This document shows, piece after piece, positions 23,743-35,834 of a stretch of 64,000 nucleotides of DNA. Position numbers and translations under genes: made by a program. How positions within the stretch are numbered: the stretch's first letter is position 1; each line of letters opens with the position of its first letter. Source of the DNA: Symsagittifera roscoffensis (taxonomy: Eukaryota; Xenacoelomorpha; Acoela; Convolutidae). The stretch covers positions 18,385,318-18,449,317 of the forward strand of contig NC_087070.1 of assembly GCF_963678635.1 (NCBI RefSeq). The letters run 5' to 3'. Under the pieces are notes generated by a model that searched no databases, was not told the origin of the DNA, and worked only from the letters and a program-made list of their open reading frames with translations.

Positions 23743-26700
23743 TCAGCTCTTCTGACCAATGTATATCCGGCCTACTTGATCACTCGCATCAGTCAGGTGG
23801 GCCTTCGTGTAGATATTGATGCCGTCCACTTTCATCAAAATCGGATACGGGCCATGGACTTCGATGTAATGTCCATCCACTCTCATTAGCCTTGGACCTC
23901 CTGTCGTGAGCAGCGCTCGCACTGCCCTGGAGTCCAACTTGAGATCCTTTTCTCTCAGGTAGTCCGCATAGATGTCCAGGTGTACCAGCGTGATCTCGGA
24001 CGGCTCACTCAAGTTCTTGACCACTTGGTGTCCTGCGACCGAAATAATGGACTTTATATTCGTTCCTTCTTTCGTCATGCCAAAGGTTTTACCCGATATA
24101 ATAGTTAGCTTTAGTCCCGGTTTTCTGGGTTCCTGCTTGTCTTCTTCTTTCGTCGTTTTCCCCAGAAAGTCAATTCTTTCCCGAAGATCTTTGCTTTCTA
24201 GTTCTGACCTTACCCATTGCTCAACTTCTTTTGTGGCTAGCTCCTGTTGGACATTCTGTAATGCAGTCCGTGCCGCTAAGCCATAATCCACCTTGAGCGG
24301 GCCGACCGACTCTGGCTCCAGGCTCGAGGTTATCACCTCACCAGGCAAGGTCTTCACCTTCTTAGTCGTAAATGTGCTCGGTGTCGTCTCATTTCTCCGA
24401 GACTCAGCCTCGTTCTTCATGGCGGGGTTGTTTCGCGTCCGCCACCGCATCCCGAAATTGAGTGCAATCCGACTTGAAGTGTCCCTCCAAATTACAAAAG
24501 AATCACCTTGGTCCATACTTCATTATGAGCCCTCAAACGTACTCATCATGGTCCTCGTCGGTCGCTTCAACGTCATTGAGAAAGTAGCCTATCGCCTTCA
24601 TGTTCTGTTTGTAAGCAGAACAGGCGGAAACATGGTGGTCCATAGAGCCACATTTTGCCTATGACCTCCTCTTATCCATGTCGTCACGAGGTCTGTACCA
24701 ACTGGAGTTCGCGCCAGTGTTAGTTCCGCTGTAGTTGCCATAATTGCTGTAACGGTTTTGCGCCCTCGGTTTTATGAGCAAGTACTCACGCCACTTCATA
24801 CGCAAACCATCGGGTGTGGGTACCTGGTCGAGCGACAGTGTGAAATGTGTGGCTAGCATGGTTTTCAGCTCACCATTTTTTATTCCATCCATGAATTTCG
24901 AGGCAATCGCTAAAATCCGCTCCGATATTCTCTCATCGGGATTGCTTCTCCTTCTGAGTAATTCAAGGTCGTCCAAAAACTTGTATATGGATTCGTCATC
25001 TCTTTGACGCCTCTTTTTGAACTTCACCATAGCCTGATGCCCTTGTATTCCAGAGCCGAAACGATTCAGCAGGATGTCGAAAATCTTGCGAGCGCTGTCT
25101 CGTTCATTGGCCCTTTTCGCCATTACACAATATAGGGCGGTACCCTCCAGGTTGCTTGTCAGTGCGCTGCATTCCTGTTTCTTTGAGAGATTCTCTTCTT
25201 CAAAGTGCAGCTTCATCACCTCTACCCAAGTATCGATGCAGCCATCTGACTCGTCCTTGTATGAGTTTGGCTTCTTGATTGTCCTCCTCGACCTCTCTCC
25301 TCTCTCGGTTGACTTCGAGAGCTTGGTGATGAATGTTTCAAGGGATCTATTCAGAGGCTCAAACATCGAAGCATACATCGTTGTGTCCTGCGAGACCGTG
25401 ATCAGATCTGGCACTGATCTGACTTGTGGCACAGTGGGCAATCTTGTCTCCGGGTTGGCATCCGTCTCGGGCGGGACCGGGTTTGTCCAACCTGGCCTCG
25501 ATGGGGCTGCCCTGGGCCGCTTCCTATGCTTTGATTCGTAATTCGTTCTCGAACCTTGCTGGGCCCCGGAATAGCTGCGTGCTCCTTCTCCGTCATTTGC
25601 CTAGCGTGAGCGCTCCCTTGAGCGAACACTCCTCCCGTTACCCCCGTTTAGGATCTCGTCAAGCTTCCGCATCATCAGATCAGATTTGGCATCCAATCTT
25701 TTCTCCAGGCTATTCATCGTACGAGCATAGGTTTTGTCGTGATCGTTCAGCAGTGGCTCGATCTCTCTTGTCATCCTAACTTCTCTTTCCTCTGACTCCT
25801 TGGTTGCTTGAGCCAAGCCCTCCGCTAGGCCTTGATCGGTGTTACGAATCAATTGAGCCTGATCGACTCTCGCCTGCGACCTCATATTTGTTAGCTCATC
25901 TCGCAATTCCTCTTCACCCTGGTGGTGAGCCCTACCCCCGACTCGATCTATTCTCTTAGTCATGTCCCGTCGCAGCTCCTCAAGGCCTGTCATTACGCAA
26001 GCAAACATGTCACTTATCTCGCAAGCCGCCCCCGATACCGGGGTGAGACCCAGAGAAGATGATGTCAACTGGGGTTGTAGCCTGGTACTTGATGACGCGC
26101 CGCCCTTCTGCGTGCCCATTGACATCATCAACCTGTCGAACGTCGAGGACACACCTACGGTTATCCCATCAGACATCGGCCAGGTCCACGCTGGCCCATG
26201 GACCACACTTTCCTGCTCTTATCATCTCTTAGGCATGGTGTGAAGTTCACATCCGGATGAGCTATCTCCGGATGGTCATAATTGGAAGATAGACATTCAG
26301 TTTGTAGTGACGCCATGCGCTCGTCGTACAAAGACTTCCATCTTTTCTTGGCTTTCGAACCCGTTTGTTTTTCACTCGGACTTATACTTGACATCATCGC
26401 ATTCTTGCTCTGCTTGACTAGAGATGATTGTTTTTTCTACCCACTTGTTACTCTTAGTCTCTGATTTGGAAATTCCTCTGAACAACACTTCTTCTCGCGG
26501 TTCAACCTCGGAACGCTCCGAGGCCTCTTCCGTTCTCTCAACTTCCTCCCGTTCAAAGTCCTCGCCTGGCTCAAAGTCAGGTCGAATCAGAGTTTGTTCC
26601 CCTTCGTCGAAGGGGTCCATAAATGTCTCTTTCGCTGGTCCGGTCTCGGCACTTCGCCCCTGATTGCCATCGAGGTTCTTGTCGCTTCTTAGTTTCATTC

Positions 26701-26922
26701 CGCTCACTGAAAGTTCAGCTTGACCTTTAGTCGCTCCGTTGTCAGCAAAAACGTCGGAAACAATGCTAAGCGAAGATTGGCTATGCCTAGTTTTAAGTTT
26801 CGCGTGCTTCCCTTGCTCAGCCTGGGACTCTTAGTAGTCAATCTTAACGAGTCTCTACGCTGCAAGTTTTGTAATAAATCATAATATTCGTACAAATTAA
26901 TGACAAAGCACACGTACCGCAA
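23743..26922 (-). pseudogene. Unit 3 Gag (decayed)
   Basis: Five or more frames cover an N-terminal acidic region (26372-26707), the helical region (25601-26206), capsid (24659-25441, 'MFEPLNRSLETFITKLSKST', 'YKDESDGCIDTWVEVMKLHF') and the pre-protease region (23743-24516, 'SIISVAGHQVVKNLSEPSEI'). The ATG used by unit 4 ('MQRRDSLG') is TTG here ('LQRRDSLR', about 26865), so even the start is lost. The zinc-knuckle segment is frameshifted. Confidence 0.8.
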
Positions 26923-27328
26923 AAAAAGTCAAATTAATTTTTTTAACGCTGCCTACTGGACTTCTTCAATATCAAAAATGTTCCTTGGACTTCTTGGTGA
27001 TGATATTAATGACTCAGCTAAAGTTACACACAGGGCTTGCTTACTATTAAGATAATGCTAACTCCACCCAGTTATCTAGTATAACAGTATCACAAAAATT
27101 TTGTCAATACACAAAACACAATTGATAATCAGATAAGAATAGCCTTTAGGTGACAGCGACTTTTCGTTCAGTATCAATTTTACCGCCACACTCGTAATAA
27201 ATCACTGCCTTGCATAAGATCAAACAAAATTTTATAAAAGAGCAGTGATGGTTTCATCAACAGATAATTAAAACTTATTCTTAAAAAAAAACTTCCCTCA
27301 ATTGGAACACCCCAAAAGAACGAAGCCC

Positions 27329-27440
27329 AGGACACTGTCTTCTGAAGTGAGTGTGTATTTGCTTAATACACTCACCAAGGTCTTCTTTAGGTGTCCTGCG
27401 ATTGCCCGAGCTTTCCTACCAAGTAGCTCAAGGCAACCTC
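27329..27440 (-). ncRNA. Leader structured module, first copy (unit 3)
   Basis: Outer arms CAGGACAC/GTGTCCTG enclose an 11-bp stem (27347-27359 with 27365-27375, 2-base bulge, five-base loop). A second hairpin with TTGCCCGAGC and GCTCAAGGCAA arms follows. The stem differs from unit 4 by a paired change (see findings). Probably part of the genomic RNA 5' leader, not a separate gene. Confidence 0.5.
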
Positions 27441-27506
27441 TGATCGAAAATTTCTAAAGTCTATGAAAAAGCTCTCCCACACCCGGGACGCCCCAAGTGC
27501 AAGAGA

Positions 27507-27625
27507 ACAGGGAACAACTTCTCTTCTCAAGTGAGTGTGTATTTGCCTAATACACTAACCGAGGTCTTCTTTTATGTATTCCCGGATTGCCCGAGCTTTC
27601 CTATCAAGTAGGTCAAGGCAACCAC
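27507..27625 (-). ncRNA. Leader structured module, second copy (unit 3)
   Basis: A diverged repeat of the preceding module: arms 27531-27543 and 27549-27559 pair with one mismatch, again followed by TTGCCCGAGC...GCTCAAGGCAA-type arms. Confidence 0.45.
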
Positions 27626-29262
27626 ACAACCAAAGAAACAATCGAAAAAAAATTTGAATCGGATACTTCTGATAAACCCGATCTAGAATTCAAAGTTGAT
27701 CACAAATTTCCGGGTCAAATGGGCGCTTATAATCCTAATACGCTAGCCCGTTGGTAGTTGAACCTTTATTCCGACTCTAAATGGATATTTCAATAAGGAG
27801 GGTTGTTAAGGGGCCTAATACGCTCCGGAGGGTTACTTCGGAGGGTTCCTTCAAAATTTCAAATTTTTCGAATCTCACTTGGAAGGGTCTCCAACTAGTC
27901 TCAGAAAGTGTCATAACAAGCTAAGTTCTCTGTGGGGGGTTGTTTTGACTTCTTCGGAGGGTCTCGTGGAAAATTTCCACTAAGGAGGGTTACTTCGGAG
28001 GGTTCCCCAAAAATCGAGAAAACGGGTTAACCTACCGCTGTAAAGCCTCCAAATGCGGTCTAACTGACTTAAAACCAGGTTGGCTGACACGGTCAACCTT
28101 CCCAGTTGGATAAAAAGGTGAACTTAAAAAACTTTCTGCCGCTCGGAGGGCTCCCTAAAATTTGGACCCTCCGAACCAATAAATTCTTTAAAAAATTTTC
28201 TTTCCCGAGATTATCAACCCAAAAATGGTTGCGGTCCGGGAACGTGATCAAAAACTTCGACTTATGATACCAAAATTATCCCAATTGGTTGGCTAGTCTT
28301 TGAGAAATTGCCAAAAACGCGTTCGTCATGGCCTTTTTTCACCACCTATATAAGTTCTGAAAGACTTTTTGCGCAATTCTAAGTAAAAGTGTCTAAAAAA
28401 ATTTGAAACGAGCATAGTTGCCCCGTACGGCACTGGAGTGATGCAAGAAACCGGAACAAAATTGGTTTGAAAACAAACATTTGGCCAATAACTATCAACT
28501 TTGGACCCTCCGATTCCTTCCTTTTCCAATCTTTAAGTCGTTAGCTTTATCCACGGAGCTATTTGGAGGGTTATTCAAAAACTCTCTGGCAAGCGAGCAG
28601 GATATGCTAGCACGCTCCTAGCGCAAAAAATTTTATCGCTCTAACTTTAAAAACTCAAAAACTCGATTCCCAAAACAGATTGACAAAATTGGGAAAACTA
28701 TCAAAATTTTGATCGAAAAAATTTTGTTTTATCTTACTTCTGCTAAGTCCTTTTTCACGCGGCTTCTTTAGTCAGGGGGATTGAACTACGTAGCAACTCC
28801 CTGTATAAAAGCTTTTTGCTGTTCGGAAAAACTCGGATATCCAAAATTTTGGGGGTCAACAGTTTGGTCGAAAATCACAATGGGGTGTTTCTAGGGTCTA
28901 AATAGAAGAAAAGTAATATAGTAAGGATAATAATCTGTTAGTAGTCATTAATGAATATAACTATACCCTCCTTTGTACCAAAATACCCGAATTAAGACCC
29001 TTAACTCGGAAAATCGCAATCGATGGAGGGTACAATCGGACCGCGCCAACCGTGCCCCCCACCTCTTAACTTTAAGGAAATAGTAACCAAACGATACTAA
29101 AAATTTGTCAACGATACGCAACAGTCGTTGTGGATGTTGTCCCTGATGCCCCTGTTTAGTCTGGAACACGTCGGTCAGCTTGCCACTCTACCCTCCGTTC
29201 ACCGGCAAAATTACCATTAACGTGCTTAAATACTCAAATTACACACAAGGGAGGGTACCCTA

Positions 29263-30165
29263 TGTAACATTCGCCCGGAAGTACATATCGACGGAAAATA
29301 AAGCTAGGTCCTAAGACGACTGGCCAACGTCTAAACAGAGCTTAACATGCTTTTAACCGTCTCTACCAAAGCCAGTTCTTTTGGGGGTCTTTTAGCATCG
29401 GGTCGGCAAAAACGTTACTGCTTTCGGCTTCGGTCAAAACACTCAAATTAACTTAATTACATGAAAAAATAGTGAGCTCATGGCTGGGTCTCAGTATCCC
29501 CAGACCACGAGGTCACTCTTAAAATCAGGGCTACTACTATTTATTGAATTTTTATTGCTTTTGTTCAGTAGATAAAAATCATCATCGCCATCGAAGATGG
29601 ATCGAATTTTTCCCCCAACTCCTAGCTTCTCATCCTTGCAAAATGAATTCAGATGTTAAATAAATTCAATTCAGGACATAACAGGTAAGCTAAAAGTTTG
29701 TATAAATTGATATAAGTTCCAGTCCCGAGACCCCTCCGGATTCTTGAATCCGGGGAAATAAGACCCTTATCTTCCTTCCGGAAGGCTGGTTTTCCACCCT
29801 TCACCGTTGTTTGCAACGGCCTTGCAACTATTGTAGCGACACAATAGTTGCAAATCGGATCGGTCTCTGCTACTTCTGCTTTTCTCCGATTCTGATTCTC
29901 AATTTTCTCGTTGTTGTCATCGTCGCAACTATTGTTGTTCTGTTTTTGTTCTTGTTTTTCTCCAAAATGGCCGTTTTTGACGTTTCTCAGAATTATTACG
30001 TCATCACTTCGAATTTTTAAAATTTACGAATTTCCGAATCCTTTAGCCTTCACGATTTGTCTAATTGTCTGAATAACGCTCTTAATCCCTCAAAACTGCC
30101 ATTTCGGAAGGTTCGCTACTAAAAACTCGAAACTGCATTTTCGTCCATTCTGGTCGAATGTCACA
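29263..30165 (-). repeat. LTR shared by unit 5 (3' LTR) and unit 3 (5' LTR)
   Basis: 903 bases, TGTAACATTCGCCCGG to CTGGTCGAATGTCACA on the plus strand. It is related to but clearly diverged from the unit 4 LTRs. The right flank is the 3' internal region after unit 5's accessory ORF; the left flank is unit 3 leader. Only one LTR stands between the two coding units. Confidence 0.75.
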
Positions 30166-30995
30166 TACTTCCCGGACAGCCCGGTTAATGTCCCCATTGA
30201 ATCTAGCAATGTTCTTAAAATTGGTACAGTGTCATCGAACATAATTTACAAAATGCACGAAATTACTTTTATCCACGTCATATCGACTCACTGCAGAATA
30301 CAAATGGCATCATACTACATCGCTATAGCCTTCCAAATTCTTTCACTAATCTGCACCTTGAGGATACGACTTAAGATAAAACATCTTTTCTGACTTCCAA
30401 TGTCAATAACCTGATTTTAAAACTTTTTCTCCTAGATTTTAAAAGAGGTTGGTTTGCAGGACAGTCCTGCCAACCAACAAGCTAAAATTATCCTACTATG
30501 CTTCTTCCCTTCGGAAATCTTGCTTGTTATTGTCCTGAACATTAAAATTAAGGAACTCTGTGGTTAGAAAGAACAATGAAACAACCTCCCTCTTCAAGAG
30601 ATTACCCAAGCCTTTCATGTCACTACAAAGTGATCAGTCGTCCTAGTTGATTGAAAACAATCATGCAGGCTGGAATATTTAAATTTACTCTTTGCTCAAG
30701 CCTTTCTAAATAAAAAGTAAGTGTCTCTAAAGCCCCTAACTAATATTGAAATGCAAATTTATAAATGCAACAAATTCCTTAATGTTCAAAACTCAACTAA
30801 ATGTTTCAGTTTCCAATTACAACTTGGTTGCTTGGTTTATCACTTGAGTTTTTGTCACACACATAAAACAATTCTGAGTTTTAACTTCTTCTTTTCATCA
30901 CTTCTTTGTTTCTCCTTTTTTGTCGTTTAGAAGCTCTAAAACTTCTAAAGTCTTCCAATTCTCTTTCTTTTTGCATCTTGTTTTTCGGCCATTTG
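30166..30995 (-). mobile_element. Unit 5 3' internal region
   Basis: Non-coding DNA between the accessory ORF stop and the 3' LTR, aligned with 36687-37438 of unit 4 ('ggcatcatactacatcgcta', 'aactctgtggttagaaag'). Next to the LTR the minus strand reads GTCCGGGAAGTA, a short purine-rich stretch that may serve as polypurine tract. Confidence 0.6.
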
Positions 30996-32135
30996 TCAAT
31001 GTTCCATCCTCTCCTCCTGTGACACTGACTCTGCACTTTCAGTTTCTGTGTCTTGCAACACATCGTTAGCTATTCTGACGCTGTTGGAAGCAGTCCTCCA
31101 ACACTTCTGCTCCTCTACCCTCTGTTTACAACAAGGTAGGGGATCCACGTTAGATTCTCTGTTTCTGCAGAAGCTGTTGTGGGGACACAACGTAACGATT
31201 CTCTCCAAATCTTCCTTCAACATCTCTTCTTTTTCCTTTCCACTACGTTCACTTGTCCTGGAAATTTTTTTCACGGCGGTGGTCACTGCATTCCGATGAG
31301 TCACGAAAGCTCGCTTGAAAGCTCCTGCCCCAATGTCCAGCTGATACCCACTGTACACTCTACCGTGCTTCGACATATGCTTTTTGGCATTTTCGTACAA
31401 CCATGCAGTCATGTTGGCTCTAAACCATGGCATTAGTCGTCTTATTGCCCATATCTTTTTCACTTCCATCGGAATGTTCAGAATCTTGCACATTGTCTCA
31501 AAAAGATCTAAATCTTTTAGACAATCCAATTTCTGCAATTGTTCTCTCGTTGGCGCCTCCTGTCTATTGTTCTCTCTCACATGAGCCTCCAGCCACCTTA
31601 TCGCCATCATAACTCCCACCACTATCACTATTGTTATGGGCCGTGATGAGTCTGGTAAACCCATGGAGAGCAGCTCTCGAGAGTCCCAGATCAACACCAG
31701 ATTACTACGCTCGGGATACCACCAAGTCTGCAGCAAGCAGTGGCAGGGAAACTCATCATGCGTCAACATGATGCTCCTCCAATTGCGTTTTCCTGAAGCT
31801 TCCAGTAATGGTTCCACTTCCATCATCACTCGGTGGAATTCATCATTCTCGTCTACTGTATTGTAATCTGTAACAGTTGATCCTCTCTGTTTCTGTCTCT
31901 CAAAGTCACTGAAGTTCCCACTCACGTATTCCATGAACTTCCTTCCCAGTATCGATTCCAACTCCTCCTTTTTTCTCTCTGGAACCGCTGAGAACATTTT
32001 ACATAGCAACTCGTAAGATTTTTTGGACATTCTGGTTAGTCTCACACACTTTGGCACTGAGAAAGCTTGATCCACGATCGTTCTCAACTCTTTACATCCA
32101 CAGCTACGAAATGCGCCGGGTATCTGCTCTTGCAC
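30996..32135 (-). pseudogene. Unit 5 accessory ORF, extreme C-terminus
   Basis: 379 open codons ending the accessory protein. Conserved with unit 4: 'FPCHCLLQTWWYPERSNLVL', 'YQLDIGAGAFKRAFVTHRNA', 'HNSFCRNRE' and a 'LPCCKxR' motif near the end. The Cys/His groups may bind a metal. No family is recognised. It overlaps the frame at 32084-33295 by a frameshift. Confidence 0.65.
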
Positions 32136-33295
32136 ATCGGAGCCAACGTCGATCCCACCAAATATCGTGCTCCTGATGGTCTACAATAAGTCTCACTGTG
32201 TCTGATGTTCATTTCCGCCTCGATCGCTTCCCTCCATTTTCCTATATGTTTCTGATCGGTTTGCAGAACTCCTGGGAATACTTCTACACTGATGCCTGTG
32301 ACCATCTCATGTCTCTGTTCTAGATTCAATAGTGACTCTAAAGAACCAAACATGCAGTAGAATCGTAGTGCAGTCACTAGATTCACCTCAGTTCCTCCAT
32401 GACAATCTGCGATCAGTTCCGTTTCCGTCCTTGCTTTCATCACGAGGTTCCCAAACAATATCGTCAATTGCTTGTGTTGTCTCTCTAGGGTTTTCACACA
32501 ATCCAGACCTCCACAAATGTGACCTTCCAGTCCACAGACTTCCGCCAGACAGCTACCAGGTTTGACCCAGTCTTCTGGTCCCCAGCCAGGCAACTCCACT
32601 TTGTCTTCCCCGTTGCTCCTAGAGGATGTTGTCATCACATTATATATGATGTTCAGGTCACACAAGTTACAGTCTGCATTTAGTTCCCTCTGCACATTTT
32701 GTGTCGCCCGTAGTATCGAGTCAGCGTTGGGACTAGGACACCATGAGGGTATAATCAGCTCCCACACTACCATCAAACTCGTTCTCAGTAATTCATCTGA
32801 GAATCCCAACCCAAACTCCACTCGTTTTTCGAATTTTGGCACGGAAGGTGCAGTCACTTCTTCTTCCAAGACTAGTCCCAATTTGGTCTGCGGATTAGTA
32901 GCGCTTTTAATCGTTGGAATTCTCCACATCCAAAACCTTAGCAACACTGCCTGCTCGTAATCAAAGAAGCAATCGCGTATGTCTTCTCTCAGGAATGGGT
33001 TGTACGCTATCCCTATGATTCCGGACAGGTAGCTGTATGACTTCTTCCTGGTCGGTCCACAGTACTCACTGGATTTCAGCAGTGCCCCCATAGATTCTTT
33101 AGTGAGTCTCATCTCCTTGTTTGAGAACCTCCTGATTTCGTCTATCTTTCTCGTGGGTTCTAGTTCTTCAGGTTCATTCATATTCACAATCATCGGCTTG
33201 TTTTGATGCATATCCAGCAGTGCTAGCAGGAGTAAGGCTTTTACTCGTTCATCGCCCTCCCTCAGCATCTTGACACAAGTGTTCAATGCTGGCAT
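32084..33295 (-). pseudogene. Unit 5 accessory ORF, C-terminal region, central part
   Basis: 403 codons aligned along their length with the unit 4 protein: 'NPFLREDIRDCFFDYEQAVL', 'VVWELIIPSWCPSPNADSIL', 'CLAEVCGLEGHICGGLDC', 'IADCHGGTEVNLVTALRF'. An in-frame TGA just before 33295 separates it from the upstream frame ('FIRFMIEQI' then stop). Function unknown. Confidence 0.65.
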
Positions 33296-33443
33296 TCAAA
33301 TCTGCTCTATCATGAATCGAATGAAACAGAGAGCGTCTCTCCTCTTTGCGCACGCTATTGCTGCTCCCTCTTGTATTATCAGATCCCTCAAGTTTGTCAT
33401 CAGGAATACCTTCTCTTCCTTCGACCTCTTCCTTTCTTCTGAG

Positions 33444-34565
33444 TCATATTCCCCGCGAGTCAATATCCATTATGCACCAGGCGAACCTCAGTTGTAACTC
33501 GGTTCTCACATAAGGTACTGCCATGAGAGCGTGTATTCTTGGCGTAGCCCTCATCTCTTCTTCAAAGTACCGCATTACCACTGCTTTCCATGGAAGGCTC
33601 ACCAATTGCTCCATCGTTAATGCCTGCATCTCAGATGACGCTAGAGTCCCGTACGCTTTCTGCTTGAGGGTGGTGCCTTGCAACATTGACTCCAGATAAC
33701 CTTCCATCGCACTCTTGTCTTCCAGAGCCATTACATAGCCTCTAGCCGAGTTTCGGTACTCCAACATCTCCATGTATCCACCGGCTGGTTCATCTATTGA
33801 CACAGTCTCCGACACTGTCAGTCGGTTATATTTCACCGCTACTAATTGTCCTGCGACACTTACCTTTCCGTGGTTCATGGAAGACGGTTTAAAGTCTTTC
33901 ATGGTACTTTCTCCACGTTGGCTGAGTATTTCCATTTCCAAGGTTGCTCCAGTCAGAGTGCGGTCACTCCTTTTGGATTTATAACCTGTTGACTTTATCC
34001 CTGCCATGAGAATGGGTGGCACCATTGCTACATCAGTTAACACTCTGTCCGTGCCAGGCAATTGATAATCACCTTGTCCCAAATCCATGACTTCTTCGAC
34101 TCGTTTTCTTTTCGCTGAATTGACAGCTTTTATCGATATCTCCGAATCCACCTTTGTCTTTCCTGCTCTCCTTGGTATTACTTTGCTGCCTAATTTCATC
34201 TTCATCTCGTTGATCTTATCAATCACCAGTTTCGATCGCATCGTTCCCTTCCTGGTTCTTGACAGATATACCACCTCTCTTTTATCCTCCTGCGGTGTCA
34301 TCTTGATGCGAGAGTTCGCTTCACTTTCATCAGTGGCTGAGTCAATCAACAACTCACTCAATCTCCCTTCACACTCATCAAGTTTGTCATGGACCTCCCG
34401 CATCAATGGTCGGTTGAGACCTACTTTCAGAATGGACTGGGTCCCATAGCTCTGAGCTACTGTCCAGACTTCTTCCATGAACGCCACTCTGTCCAATCTA
34501 CATCCCGTCCTATTTTCATGGTCTCGGTGATATACTTCCCACTCTTCTTCGGGCAACGTTCCCAA
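33444..34565 (-). pseudogene. Unit 5 accessory ORF, start of the conserved C-terminal region
   Basis: 373 codons. The first ~170 are a charged linker ('LSRTRKGTMRSKLVIDKINE'). From 'MVPPILMAGI' (about 34030) it aligns with unit 4 from that protein's first residues: 'GYMEMLEYRNSARGYVMALE' against 'GYVEMLKARNSARGHLMAWS'. The upstream linker is therefore what unit 4 has lost. Confidence 0.65.
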
Positions 34566-35290
34566 GAAAGGTACTGACAGCGCCTTCTACTCTTCTTCTC
34601 CTCGGTGAGTCCATGAGGAGTCTTTGTTCGTTATCTTTTGAATTGCCCGGAGAGCTGCTCTCCGGCAAATTCCGTTTCATTTCCATAAAGGCCGACGGAG
34701 GTTCCAGTGTCGAAGTGCCTTCGTCTGCTGGCTCAGTCGCTTCCAACTGCGTTTGTTCTCAAAGTCACTAAGGAAATTGAAATCCAGGCTGGATATTCCT
34801 CCTGTCGATGCCTTGTCGTCTTCCCTATCATCTTGATCTGTATCTTGTTGCATGGGTTCCTCGACTGCCCATCATCTCCTCCTGATGTATTTTATTTCGA
34901 GCTTGAGGGTCCTTGCTTTTCAGTCTCGGCCCATTCCGGAAATTTCGGTATGATCAGTGTGCCGGCTGATTTATCTTCGTCTTCTCCATGGACCACTTTG
35001 ATTTCCTCACAGCCGAAAGGTGCCAGGAAGGTTCCCGTCTGCAGTGTTCCTCCTACCGTCAACTCCGGTTTCACACTAGTCAGGATCAAGGAGGCTTCAG
35101 GCAATTCGGCCCTACCTCTCATTTTTGTAGGCACTAGGTTTAACCCCGCCCATTCTCTATCAAATCCTCCAGGCTTGGGAGTCGTGGCGTTGCTTATTCG
35201 TCTTCTCGTCGCTTGATCCGTGTAGGCAAATCGTGTGTACTGCAGTACGGCGGCATTTCTCCCCACAAAATGTGGATCCATCGTGTCCAT
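34516..35290 (-). pseudogene. Unit 5 accessory ORF, middle linker
   Basis: 34892-35290 encodes 'MDPHFVGRNAAVLQYTRFAY' and 'GTFLAPFGCEEIKVVHGEDE'; 34516-34746 is acidic and Pro/Ser-rich ('ADEGTSTLEPPSAFMEMK'). There are frame changes at about 34890 and 34550. No family recognised. Unit 2 shows only a weak match here, so this part evolves quickly. Confidence 0.5.
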
Positions 35291-35365
35291 GAATTTCCCT
35301 ATCCTCCTTTCATTGGTTTCAAACGCTCTTAACCTAGGAGTTTGTACTACGGAGACTGCTCCGAG

Positions 35366-35785
35366 CTACATCCTTCTTATCAGGGGGAATTCAGGGATTT
35401 CCTCCGGCAGCTTCTCGTAATCACCCCAGTCTTTCGTCTCTTCTCTCATCTTGTGATATGCTGCAGTGAGACGAGGAACGCTGGTTATTTCACCATTCAT
35501 CTTATCATAGGGTCTTATATTCCAGAGCTTCGGAAACACCTCGATGTGCCCTCTCTCTACTTCTCCCATACGATCACGGAATTGATCGTCAAAGTTAACG
35601 ACTGTCATTTCTGGCTCTGATAATTTCGCAAATAACAGATCTTCGCTCATGAGCTCCCGCAATGCGTGCTGCTCACACCAGTTCAGCGCACTACCGTCCA
35701 CTGCTGATATGAGGTTCAGGTGCAGCACCGACATCCTATACGCTTCCACGTTAACATCAGGGAATGCAAACGTGACTGCTAGTCC
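35366..35785 (-). pseudogene. Unit 5 accessory ORF, resuming after the unit 4 insertion
   Basis: The frame picks up at 'GLAVTFAFPDVNVEAYRMSV' inside the duplicated 154 bases and continues 'FAKLSEPEMTVVNFDDQFRD' to 'EIPEFPLIRRM'. The same residues end the right-hand half at 54244-54397. This shows that 54398-57951 and 30996-35785 were one reading frame before unit 4 landed. Confidence 0.75.
35632..35785 (+). repeat. Left copy of the 154-bp target duplication
   Basis: Identical, without gaps, to 54244-54397. It is accessory-ORF sequence of unit 5 and lies just left of the foldback at the unit 4 LTR. Confidence 0.9.
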
Positions 35786-35834
35786 GTCGCTGTGTGATAT
35801 TTGTAACATTCGCCCAAATATCACACAGCGACGG
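35784..35834. repeat. Foldback at the outer end of the unit 4 3' LTR
   Basis: 35784-35802 is the exact inverse of 35816-35834 (19 bp), with a 13-base loop. The right arm is ordinary LTR sequence, also present at 53369-53387; the left arm is extra DNA between target and LTR. Two C bases of the left arm coincide with the end of the duplicated target. Confidence 0.9.

Larger units (their letters stand above)
26923..29262 (-). mobile_element. Unit 3 leader, missing its primer site
   Basis: About 2.3 kb of non-coding leader aligned with 50284-52830 of unit 4. It includes the two paired-hairpin modules (27310-27440, 27500-27625) and many GGAGGGT motifs. At 29260 it jumps from 'gagggtaccc' straight into the LTR, omitting about 520 bases that unit 4 (52836-53354) and the remnant at 14740-15259 have, including the primer site. 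This copy could not start minus-strand DNA in the usual way. Confidence 0.7.
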
